Of a stretch of DNA of 64,000 nt, positions 23,281-33,149 are shown piece by piece. Each line of letters opens with the position of its first letter. Positions within the stretch are counted from its first letter, which is position 1. The notes under the pieces are model-generated. The model saw nothing but the letters and a program-made list of their open reading frames with translations. It did no database searches and was not told the DNA's origin. Source of the DNA: Puccinellia tenuiflora. Its lineage: Eukaryota > Streptophyta > Magnoliopsida > Poales > Poaceae. The DNA lies in NCBI GenBank assembly GCA_012064385.1, contig QRDG01000344.1, positions 51,069 to 115,068 of the forward strand, in the 5' to 3' direction. The position numbers were made by a program, and so were the translations under genes.

Positions 23281-23391
23281 ATTGCTGTTGCTGTTGCTGT
23301 TGCTGTTGTTGTCTCGCTGCTCAGGCCTGCCTCGAACCTGCAATGCATCGCCCTTAGAGGGCGATGCGTCAGTCTGCACCATACCTTTCAT
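21399..23391 (-). pseudogene. Copia pol: protease, integrase and RT start (degenerate)
   Basis: Protease motif WILDTACSFH, then the gag-pre-integrase block LWHKRLGHM with the HHCC zinc site (C..C at FCEHCVFGKH), then the integrase core with DLWGP, RTDNVANF (usually RTDNGGEF) and QQNGVAERMN. An in-frame stop lies just before RQIKRKVKLLRTD (about 22360); further frame breaks are near 22130. The RT begins (PATYIEAIASVDRDKWIGAM to KKVVRYK) and then jumps to the polypurine tract at about 21425, so the RT catalytic domain and RNase H are deleted. Confidence 0.9.
23225..23320. repeat. CTGTTG hexamer/trimer microsatellite
   Basis: An interrupted (TTGCTG)n / (TTG)n tract within Copia pol, encoding a Ser/Asn string on the minus strand and a poly-Leu string on the plus strand. 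It is a hypervariable marker candidate. Confidence 0.9.
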
Positions 23392-23403
23392 CTTTTTCCT
23401 GGT

Positions 23404-23946
23404 CTACAGGACCTCACATACTTCCGCGAGGGTTCGATCATCGCGGCTCAACAATATGGTATCTCGCAGATTTGTAAAAGAACTAGGCAGCGAGCATAAC
23501 AGCAGAAGAGCTAAATCTTCATCATCATATTTTACCTCCATCGACACTAAGTTAGCCATGATCTCCTTGAAGATCGACAAGTGGTTCATTACAGAACCAA
23601 CTTCTTGCATCTTGTGCGAGAACAACTTCATCTTCACGTGCATCTTGCTGGTTAGATCCTCGGACATGCAGAACGACTCCAGCTTAAGCCACAACGCTGC
23701 CGCGGATTTCTCCTGCAGCACATCTTGTAAGATATCATTAGATAGATGAAGTTGAATTAATGACAAAGCCTTACGATCCTTGCGCTTTTCCTCAGGAGAC
23801 CGCTCCTTCGCGTCCTTCTTTCCGAACGCATCCAGCGCCTCATCAAGATCTGAAGCCCGCGATAGAATCGCACGCATCTTGACTTGCCACAGAGAAAACC
23901 TCGTCTTGTAGTCCAGCAACGGTAGATCAAATTTCATCGATGCCAT
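23404..23946 (-). CDS. Copia gag-like protein
   Basis: An intact 180-residue frame starting MASMKFDLPLL immediately downstream of the 5' LTR/PBS. It shows the usual Copia gag (UBN2-type) features: F.LWQVKMRAIL near the N-terminus, ALSLIQLHLSNDILQDV, AAALWLKLESF and a helical C-terminal region with LLLLCSLPSSFTNLRDTIL. No zinc knuckle is included; the next frame (pol) starts with a Ser/Asn repeat. Gag normally forms the cytoplasmic particle. This is a transposon gene, not a host gene. Confidence 0.85.
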   Translation of the reverse strand: MASMKFDLPLLDYKTRFSLWQVKMRAILSRASDLDEALDAFGKKDAKERSPEEKRKDRKALSLIQLHLSNDILQDVLQEKSAAALWLKLESFCMSEDLTSKMHVKMKLFSHKMQEVGSVMNHLSIFKEIMANLVSMEVKYDDEDLALLLLCSLPSSFTNLRDTILLSRDDRTLAEVCEVL

Positions 23947-23985
23947 CGCAAAACCCTAATCTGAAACTAAGGCTCTGATACCACT

Positions 23986-26962
23986 TGTTACAAGAGATAG
24001 CAAAACAACGATGAAATTAAGCAAGATCAAACCAACAGGGACACGAGATTTTAACGTGGAAACCCTTCCAACAAGGAAGATAAAAACCACGGGCGCCAGC
24101 CAGCAATAAAAGGGACGCTATTCTGGCCATCAATTTGGCCTCCCGTGGTGTATTGGGCCGGACAACGCCGCAAAGGCCCAGCGATAGAATTACCTCAAAG
24201 CGAACCGGTCCCTGACTCGCGAGTCGCGACGCTTTGCTGTGTGAAAAAAAAAGGATCGAGCCAGACGACCGATGCACCGATGCGAGCAGACGAGATCCAG
24301 ACCACCATGAATAGAGGGGAGGAGAGCGAGCGCATCGCACGGGATCTTCGATGGAGCGGCACGACCGATGTGACGCGATCCATCGATCCTGTCCATGGAG
24401 CCGAAGCGATGATCTGGTGAGCGGCACAGATGGAAGCGATGCGGCCGATCTGATCCGGGTCCTCGGCAGCTGTAGCGGCTGCAGGATGCGAATGAGCGGT
24501 GTTAATTGAGGATGTCGGCGATGAATACCGCAGTAAATTATCAGTTCCCGGAAGACTAATGGTAGGCATCGTGGAGAAAAATCGAGTGGCGGCGGGTGAC
24601 AAATATGCGTTACTGCTGCCTCATCTCCTTCACTTCATGGCCATGTATATTCTTACTCACGCTCCCTCCATTCCATTGCTCGCTCTGATAAAAGATCCTC
24701 AAGGAGCGATGGTTCTTGGCTAGGTTCCTGCCCACTCCTCATATATCCTGCAAACTCTCTGATTTCCACCGAAGAAAAATATCCTTAACTGATTGTAATG
24801 TTTACGATCTACATTTGTGTAGGTCGTGTTCCTCAGTTCCCCTCCGCCCTCCGTTTGTATTGGATTGGGGATTCTTAAATGAATGCAATTGGTGGCGGTT
24901 CCTTCGGAATTGAGCTTCCTGGTTTCTTTTCTTGTGGTGGGCTGCGTCAATTTGCTGCAGTGGCATTTTTTCATTTCCTAGGCGCGTGCAGTTGAGATGG
25001 CCGGTTCACACAGCATGAGAAGCGAGTTCTTCCTTCCCATTTCCTCGTCCGGTTAATCTGTTTCTTTTTCCTATTCATGTGTGTGCTCCCGTTTTTTGTC
25101 TTGCACGTCACATGTTTGATGATATGCTGGACACAATATCTAAATTCTCGAATTTAACAATTTATATTTTTTGTCTACAGGTAAAGCAAGTCATGAGCTA
25201 GCAAATTCAATATCTCAGTTCCTTCGCAGCACGGAGTAGCCTGTTCGATCCCTCATCCCTGCAAATATTTTGTTTAAGTAATCATAAGTGACCACACCAA
25301 TTTTCAGTTATGTGGCGACGTTCAGACTCCAGATTGTTGCCCTGCACTTTTGTTTGGCTGTTGTAGCTAATGTATGTATAGTCATTTGAGTGCTCATTTG
25401 AGTGCTGACATGTTTTCCTTCAGGTTTCACCGTTTCAGTACCAGCTGCAGTTGTGTAACCTCATTTCAGACACAGGTTTACACTGAGATGCTTATGCACA
25501 TCTATTTCTTCTTAATTAAGGTACCACCATCGCCCTTTCCATAAACACTTGCTCTAATTTACCAGATGTATTCTCCTCTGTTCTAATAACAACCATCACA
25601 ATTGCACTGATACCTTCCTCCCATTATACTCCGCTTTAATCCACCAAATTTTGTAAGAACTTCATATAAAATAATCTTGTGAGATATGTGAATAATCCCC
25701 AAGTTATCCACATATTCGATCAGGGAATGCTTAAACTTCTAAATTTTCTGCATATCCAATCAAGCATTTTTACTGTGTTCAAATTTTAAATCAAAATTAA
25801 AAATTAGCTTCTATCAAAATATATTACCTCTAGCAAATCCGTCCGTTCACCCTTCCTTTCTGTAAGAACACTTCAGTACTTCACACCTGCCGGTCCTAAT
25901 TGCAAATGTTTTACTACTACAGACCGATTATTGTTCACATGTCTGGAATTAAGCTCGCAACTGTATACAGACTTCAAATTTTTTAATCAATCACACAGTA
26001 CAACCTGAATAAAAAGAAACAATTACAATACCTAAATACCAAAAGGTAGTGCTATTTATTCCAAGATGGTTTATCAGTTTATATTATTAATTAACTACTA
26101 ACCAAAAGAAGCCATCTCAGGCGCTGGCTTGATCACTTAGCTCCAAGATGGTTAAAAACCCAGAGAATCAACAAGAATGAGACGGAGAAGCAAACCATAA
26201 CATAAGGTAAAAACTATACACAGACACAAACTGTAACGTATGGACCTGCATTAAATTTCATTGTTTCAGAATCTCAAGGGACAACAGTATATGTTACTCT
26301 CACGTGGCCACCGGTACAAATCCTTAAGTCCATAGCTTAACAATATTCTACTACAAAGGTACGAAGACGACATCATAAACCATACAGTAATTTGACAGGT
26401 GTCTGAAGGCTCAATGCTTACCTTCCTCAAGTCCGAACCAAGAACAAGTAATCAAGGATGCCAAGACACTAATGAGCTAACTTGGCACCATCAAAGAAGA
26501 CAGGGGATATACTGCTGCTTGGGGGAAAAACACCTCCAACATTATTTTCTTTATCATTCTTTTGATCTGTTCGTAACTGTTACAAATTGATGGAAATAAT
26601 TTTATGTAACTTACATCCTTGATTGGTGAAGAGTTTGTTGATAATTGATAAATGATTTCTGTCAATTCCTAGCAATCAATGGTCCTAATAGATGGGGCGC
26701 GGCAACGCGCGCCTACATGATCTATACTTTACTATTTCGGGGTGAGGTTACAAACGCGCCGGGATTTACAATGTGTGGCTTATGTCCGGCAGCGACTTAC
26801 AAGACGTATTTATAGTGGTCCTGACCTAATCTAGGTCGGTAACAATCGGTGTCCAGGTCGGTTACAACTTGTACCGTACCGCGGGGGCGTGACGGGCCTC
26901 GCTTCGCTCCGTTGTTAGCCTTCTCACTTATAAAACCGGATTTAGATCATCATAAAATAACA
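23986..26962 (-). repeat. 5' LTR of the Copia element, interrupted
   Basis: LTR sequence occupies 23986-24106 and 26725-26962 (359 bp in total); the two parts align end to end with the intact 3' LTR. Immediately inside lies TGGTATCAGAGCC, the initiator-tRNA-type PBS. Confidence 0.9.
24107..26724. mobile_element. Helitron-like insertion in the Copia 5' LTR
   Basis: Comparison with the intact LTR shows 2,618 bp inserted between A and T (24106 and 26725) with no target duplication, which is how Helitrons insert. Close to the right end is a GC hairpin, GGGCGCGGCAACGCGCGCC, followed about 10 nt later by ATCTA, close to the Helitron 3' hairpin plus CTRR rule. The left end (TAAAAGG) lacks the usual TC start, so the call is tentative. 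No RepHel coding is present; the interior holds GC-rich exon-like DNA (24107-24620) and AT-rich DNA, with no gene I can name. Confidence 0.6.
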
Positions 26963-27026
26963 CTTGATTGGCCTGATCAGAAATAGTGTAGTCGCATTTT
27001 ATTCATTAGTAAACACCTTGAATAGA

Positions 27027-27415
27027 GAGAGTGGCGATTTGGAGGCCGAGCTCCATGGAGCTCGGTTTTTGAAGAAAAATATCGAAAGCGAGATTTATAT
27101 GTTTCCAATTCGGAAAAACATTCCAGGTGTACATTATGTCGAGAACTACTACTGTGTAAAATATCAATTACAAATACGTTTTATTTTGTCCTGGGCGAAA
27201 AAGACAAATATGTAGATCTAGATCGGTCAGATTTGTCATTTTTATGTAGCCTAAAATAATACAAATTTCGGATTGAAATTTTCTCAATGGTAGATCTCGG
27301 CATTATGTACACATAGGAATTTTGATAGAAGTTTTTTAAACATAAAATGTCGATTTCGATTTTTTTTTGGAAACACCGATGTCCATGGATCTCGGCCTCC
27401 AAAAACACTTTCCGC
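27027..27415. mobile_element. MULE-type foldback MITE (TSD TTGAATAGA)
   Basis: Two arms of about 185 bp are inverted copies of each other (left arm with TTTGGAGGCCGAGCTCCATGG, right arm with its diverged complement), meeting at about 27220. The 9 bp TSD TTGAATAGA at 27018-27026 and 27416-27424 is the length made by Mutator-like transposases. It is non-coding. Confidence 0.82.
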
Positions 27416-27460
27416 TTGAATAGATCTTTATTCAGGGCCTCATCACTACGGGAAACAGAC

Positions 27461-27850
27461 AATACGCCGACGGCCGGAAGCCGTCGGCGTAAGCTCCCTT
27501 GCCGTCGGCGTAGACGTAGGCCGACGGCCGCCGTCGGCGTCTGGCCGTCAGCGTTTGCATTCGTCGGCGTACGATTATTGCCGTCGGCGTATAAACCAGC
27601 CGTCGGCGTACGCGTGGTGGGACCCACAAAACGTCCGTCCGCCTCCGTCTCCGTCTGCGAATCATACGCCGACGGCAATGCCGTCGGCGTATAAGCTCAC
27701 ATAAGCCACGGCTCTGACAAACCGGGTCCACCTGCATGTTCAGCGAGCTTCGTACGCCGACGGCAATGCCGTCGGCGTATGACTTACCGTAAGGGCGACG
27801 TCGATGCTGGTGCGCTGTCAGACATCCTACGCCGACGGCATTGCCGTCGG
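27461..27850. repeat. Left subterminal repeats of the CACTA
   Basis: A dozen or so copies of ACGCCGACGG and its complement CCGTCGGCGT, often paired as ACGCCGACGGCAATGCCGTC palindromes. These are the expected binding sites of the CACTA DNA-binding protein. Confidence 0.93.
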
Positions 27851-28087
27851 CGTATGACTGACCATAATTTTTCAGTTTTCTAGATCCTGGTTTCCAGCAG
27901 GTTTTAAATTGAAATAAATTTACAAAAAATATAAATTACAGAAACTCACATAAATATCATATATACATATAACAAAGCATCATACAAAATTCAAATCACA
28001 CATATAATCCAAAATTCACATCTACAAAGTCGAACTCGTCCAAAATGGCACAAAAAATGTTCGAACTCACACCCGACGCACTACACC

Positions 28088-30582
28088 CTACGGCTGCGGC
28101 TCACTCGAGGTACCCAGCTCCGATAGGGTAAATTGAGGCGTCCGACGTCTTGGGCCACCCGCCGTCGAATCACACTGGGAACCCGGCGACGGTGTGGCAT
28201 CCGAGGAGGGACGGGATGGTGTGGCATCCGGCGAGGCATCGCCATGCCGCACGAGAGCGCGGGCTGAGGCCGGCGACCCAGAAGCACGACCAAAGGGTGC
28301 AGTCATGGAGCATGCCGTGCCCTACATGGTTGAGTCCAAGTTAGCAACGCTGAAAGCACGGTACGGCGGTAACAACTGGTTTGGCAATAACTTACCGGAG
28401 TCCTTTGCTTGAAGGCGATGGCGACCGCTTCCCTCGATGGGCACTTGGGCGGCATCCCCGCGTTAGGTGCACGCGGAGGCAGCTGCTCCCGCTCTCCAGT
28501 GGCATGAAACCTCTCATCTCTCTACAAGATAGTTTTGATGTCAGGATTTGTAGAAAAAGTAGGAACTAGAGGAAATGAGACTTGTCATGTTACAAATATG
28601 AAAGTTGAAACTTACAGCATCGCGCAACTCTTGCCACTCGTCATACGCCGCTCTCTTCTGCAGCCACGCCTCATAGTCCGCCTCATAGGCCTTGTAAGCG
28701 GCCTCGAAGGCTGCCTCGAATTCAGCCTACAATTTCAAAATAGAACGAATCTCATCAACTTAGCAACTTATCTAGGAACGAATGCCGGAAAGGAATGAAA
28801 TACGGGAAAACTTACATCAGGGCGAGCTCGGGAAGGCTGTCGAGGAGGCATGACAGGGGGCTCATCGGCGGTGAGTGTAGCCTTGATACGCACGAGCCCC
28901 AAGTCAGGAGTATGCGGGGTTATCGCATTAAGACAGAGTGAACGCCCATGCTCCCAACCGTGCCCGGCGAGGATCAACGCCCTATGGTCGGTGTCATGCT
29001 CAATAGGGTCATCCACCTCCGGATTAAGACCGGTGAATACCTCTTTGTACGCCTTTATGTTCTCGCCGGCGTTGTTGTAGAAAGTGGGAAGCGAGGGCTG
29101 AGGCTCGGATAGATCGGGCTTCTTCATCTTCATCCTCTCCCATACCTGCATGTCCGTCATAGGACCCAAGGAGCCCTCCTGCATTGCCAAAAATGTGGTA
29201 TGCGTATCAAATTAGGAAAATGGGGGGAAATAAATGAAAGCCATCAAATAAGGACCCATACCAGCTTTTCCTTGAAGCGCCCATGGGAGTGGGCTCCCGC
29301 ACAATGTGTCCCCGACGTCCCGCGGTTTGCCTTGTTCCGCTCGCTCAAGGCTCTGAACGCGGCGTCCTCCCCAAGCCACCTCGATGCCAACGCCTCCCAC
29401 GCGTCAGCCTTACCATAGCACCATTCTGGCATAACCTGATAAAACAATACGCATGTGAAGAACACATAAGACAATTGCAACTTAGCAGAAACATGTAATC
29501 TCATTGACAATTTACTTACAGATAGGTAATCCTCTATGGTCATATCAGGTGGTTCGACCACATTCTCATGCTTCGGCGCCTTCTTCGAGAGCTTCTCAGA
29601 GCTGAAATGATTCATGGCGGTATGCTTACAATTGTAAAATTGTTGACGTGTCAACTTCTTGCAAGCCCCCTCCAAAGTCTTGTCCGCCATGTCACGGTGC
29701 TCAGGGAGTACCCTGTAGAATCTCTTCAATCATGCAGAAAAAAGAATTTGTGAGAGCACGGTGGGGACATCAACTATGAAAGAAATTCAAAAAGTTCAAC
29801 TTACCCAAAACTTGGTGATCACGGCGTCAGAACATTTCCCGAAGCCCGGGTGATCAGCAGCCTGATAGTCTAGCCAACTGGTGGCTAGCTTCCTCTCGCC
29901 GTTGGGGACCGTGCTGTACAAGCCCGGCCAAAACTTCCTAACCAAAGCGCCGATCATGGTGTTAGGCGCACGGGCACCTTGAGGAAATTTCCAATTGCTG
30001 CACAATAATTAAACATTAGTACATGTCAAATTGTACTGACCACAATGAAATTACCATGTTCAAAGTTAGGGTAGTCACTTACTCAATCCCATTAGGCGTA
30101 ATGAGGGTTTTCTCCTCCTCGGTAGCAGGTTCCTTTGACTCGGGGGGGACCATGGATTCCCCACGAATCTTTGGCTTCTTCTGCGACGTGGAGGACTCCG
30201 TCCCCTCGCCTCGAGACTCCGTCCCCTCGCCTCGAGACTCCGGAGCATCGTCTCGAGACGACGTCTCCTCACCTCCCACGTCGCCAGAGGCGGAGGGTAT
30301 GTCCGAAGACACGTCGCCCCCACCTCGTGCTCGGCCTGCACCTCGTGCTCGGCCTCCCGCACCGCGTGCTCGACCTCCCGCACCGCGTGCTCGACCTCCA
30401 CCTCGTCCCCTCGAAGGAGGTGCATCGGCACCTGCCCCTCGTCCAGAGCCTCCTGGCTCACCACCGTCCTCCAAGTACCGCGGGTTCGGGATAGGCGCCC
30501 GGCCACTTTTAGTGGCTTTCCTCTGGTTAAACCTCTTGAGCAAGGAGCCCGATGACTCTTTGCCTTGGCTCATCTTGGTCAA
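28088..30582 (-). CDS. En/Spm-type accessory transposase protein (Transposase_24/TnpA-like)
   Basis: Eight exons join without any frame break: 30582-30083, 29997-29805, 29723-29520, 29435-29262, 29178-28816, 28726-28616, 28521-28396 and 28321-28088, all with GT-AG introns, giving about 634 residues. The N-terminal 165 residues are Gly/Arg/Ser-rich and disordered, with RARGAGG repeats and paired SRGEGTE repeats. The core (NWKFPQGARAPNTMIGALVR, GFGKCSDAVITKFW, FYRVLPEHRDMADKTL, LEGACKKLTRQQFYNCKH, then WEALASRWL and ALSERNKANR) is the plant transposase family often listed as Ptta/En/Spm or Transposase_24. A helical AEFEAAFEAAYKAYEADYE segment follows, then a Ser/Pro-rich tail. In En/Spm the equivalent protein binds subterminal repeats and helps bring the ends together; that role is inferred. 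The catalytic partner is not encoded here. Confidence 0.85.
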
Positions 30583-30770
30583 TCACCTGCATTGAGAAAG
30601 GGTAAACAATTAATAATGATAAAGACATAATAACATGTTCTACGAGCCAAATAATAATAAGATTTGAAACCCAACTAAATTATCAAAACATATTTTAGTG
30701 GTGTAAGAAAAAAATTGCTTAACAACTAAATTAAATTAAAATCATTGCATATAGAAAATGACAGAGTTGT

Positions 30771-30784
30771 TTGTTTCCCGTAGT
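30771..30784 (-). other. Internal copy of the CACTA terminal sequence
   Basis: TGTTTCCCGTAGTG is the complement of CACTACGGGAAACA, identical to the first 14 bp of the left end of the 11 kb element. It lies just upstream of the accessory gene and has no subterminal repeats beside it. The following bases are ATA, not CAT, so it does not pair with the outer left end by TSD. Confidence 0.8.
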
Positions 30785-30789
30785 GATAT

Positions 30790-32390
30790 AGTTTATCATC
30801 GCAGCCTATAGTAAATGATCAAGTTACATCCTCTGTCCAGGAATATAGGACACACTCTTCTTTTCAAGATTTAACTTTCTAGCTAGACAGCAGGGTTTCT
30901 CTATTGCTTCTATTTGATATAGATAACAATACGCAAATTGGATTTCGATACTCTAGAATGCAATCACCTGATTACAGTTTTGATTTTCCTTGAGCTAACA
31001 CTAAACCGCAAGCGAAGTTTTTCTCATGTCAGTAATTTACATCATAGGGGCGCAGCCATCACAACCAACTGTTAAACACACACACACACACGTATATGGA
31101 CTTAATCCATCTCAAGCCGTGAAAAAATACAGGGCTAGGCTTACATAAGAAAGAAAAAATATATACATGTTCTTTATGATGTCAAACATGTGTCCAACAG
31201 CTATGAATATGTTCATGCAACAAGGTAACGATCATTTAGTTAAAAGCAACAACAGATTAAAAGGTTCAACAATATTCTAATTTCTTCCTTTTGTTCATAC
31301 ACTTGTATAAAGATCCTACAAAATATATGCCTTGATACTTACATCAATTACAAAACTGGTGTATATGACCATGACATCAAAAAGCCCTTTCACTGGTGTA
31401 TATTATCATGACACCGAAAGGCCTTTTCATGCCGCCAAAAACAACTGGTTTATATTATTATGACACTAAAAACTGGTCAATAATCTGAACTTGAAAATTC
31501 AGAAATCAATTAAAAAATTTCCCAACACTTCGATTTGAAATGTAATCATCAATTACAAAAAAAAAATCTATTTATCATGGTTTGTACAATCGATACTGGT
31601 CAATCACAACTGCAAACTGTAACCATCAATGAGACTGCCAGAAATAGCTTCTCTAAGTATTCTAGCAAGCACCATTTTATACTGCTATAAGGAAAAGATA
31701 AAAGCAGGATGCTGCTTATAATGGAACAACAAATGAGGAATCCTTGCACACCCATTACAAGTTTTAAGCAAGTAATATTTCTAGAATAGTAAATCAAGTA
31801 ACTTCAATCGTTTTCTGCTTTATCAGTGTGGCCCCGTCCTAAACATTCTAGTTTATCTAATCATGTAAGATACTAAGATGTATGCAGGTTCAAATTCGAC
31901 TACTCTTATTCTCATATATATAGATACATACATGTCTTAAAGGGGCTTCTGGTAGCAGGAATGTTGTTACTATTCCCAGTAATCTAGCAACTGAAGTTGA
32001 CAGTTGAAGATGACAACAGATTTCAGGAGTTGCAGCAGGTATTAGAACTCCCTTTAAAACCCAAATGCTCAGACACAGGGAGAGACTAAGAGCATGCAGC
32101 AGAGGCATTCCATGCTATGTTCAGTACATCTTCAAGCAAATTACTAGATCCTTATGTTACGCTCCAAACAAATTATAACACTACTAACACATCCAAGTGT
32201 TCAGTACATCTTCTGCTATCTCATTCTTGTGGTTAGGATTCAATAGTGAAACATGGATTTGACAATCAATGTGATTAAACCAAACACACCCAAGTTGTCA
32301 ATCTGCTGTGGGTCCAAAAGTGAAGCAGGCATCATGCAACTGAATCAAGCCGTGAACAATGCATACTATCATACAACTAACCTCGACCGT
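30790..32390. other. AT-rich CACTA interior
   Basis: No coding region is recognisable. It has a short (CA)n run at about 31076-31091. A short repeat, CTGGT[G/T]TATAT followed by ATGAC, occurs several times between 31350 and 31470. Confidence 0.5.
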
Positions 32391-32399
32391 CGGTCGTCG

Positions 32400-32960
32400 G
32401 CTCCGGAGGGGAGGATGTGGCGGTGGAGGAGCTGCCCGGGTGGCGGTGGAGGAGCAACCGGAGGGGAGGATGTGGCGGTGGAGGAGCTGCCCGGGTGGAG
32501 GAGGCTGGGGTTGGCGGTGGGGTCTGCCTGGACGGAGGGAGCACGGTCGAGGCTAGCCGGAGGAGTTGTGCCGTGGCGGTGGGCGGGGGTGGCCGGAGGA
32601 GGAGATCTGCGGCGGTGGCGGGCGGGCCGGCGTGAGGGCTGCACGGGGGTGGAGGAGGCTGGGGTTGGCGGTGGGGTCTGCCTGGACGGAGGGGGCACGG
32701 TCGAGGCTAGCCGGAGGAGTTGTGCAGCGGCGGTGGGCGGGGGTGGCCGGAGGAGGAGATCTGCGGCGGTGGCGGGCGGGCCGGCGTGAGGGCTGCACGG
32801 GGGTGGAGGGGGAGGCAGGGCTGGCGGCGGGGTCGGGCTGGCCGGAGGAGTGCGCGGCGGCGGGCAGGGCTGGCGGGCGGAGGAGGAGATCGGCGGCGGG
32901 CGGGTGTGGAGCACGGGCGCGCGCGGGGGAGGAGGGGAAAATGCGAGAGAGATGAGGGCC
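32400..32960. repeat. GC-rich minisatellite, period about 154 bp
   Basis: At least two long copies of a unit containing TTGGCGGTGGGGTCTGCC, GGCTAGCCGGAGGAG and GGAGATCTGCGGCGGTGG begin at 32511 and 32665 (offset 154), with shorter derivatives on both sides. Strand asymmetry is extreme (plus strand almost all G-rich), producing repetitive Pro-rich or Gly-rich open frames on both strands. G4 formation is plausible. Confidence 0.85.
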
Positions 32961-33149
32961 CGTGCGCGCGGGCCCGAAAACATAACATGTTCATCCTCTA
33001 CGCCGACGGCAATGCCGTCGGCCTAGAGATTTTAATTTTTTCATATTTTTAATCCTAAATTTTAAAAATAAACAAATATTATTTACTATGTTTTCTAATA
33101 CAATTTTATTAGCAATTTTAGCAATATTATTTATTATGTAGGACTGTTA

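Larger units (their letters stand above)
20998..26962 (-). mobile_element. Copia LTR retrotransposon, RT-deleted, split 5' LTR (TSD CTTGA)
   Basis: Both outer ends are LTRs starting TGTTATTTTATG and ending TTGTAACA (minus strand), flanked by CTTGA at 20993-20997 and 26963-26967. The order LTR, PBS (TGGTATCAGAGC, about 23970-23981), gag, protease, integrase, RT start, polypurine tract (CTCAAGGTGGAG), LTR is Copia. Three damages are visible: a large deletion fuses the first RT residues to the polypurine tract; pol carries stops; and a 2.6 kb insert divides the 5' LTR. The 5' LTR also lacks about 60 bp present in the 3' LTR. The element is immobile without help. Confidence 0.93.

Noticed and set aside
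23222..23749. Plus-strand frame with a long poly-Leu start
   Set aside because: Antisense of Copia pol/gag; the Leu string is the CTGTTG microsatellite. No independent coding evidence.
27461..27850. Regularly spaced short repeats resembling a CRISPR array
   Set aside because: The repeats are in both orientations at both ends of a CACTA element in a plant genome; they are subterminal repeats.
32253..33052. Gly/Trp/Arg-rich and Pro-rich frames
   Set aside because: Frames through a GC-rich minisatellite; repeats of 154 bp do not even keep phase, so no consistent protein repeat.
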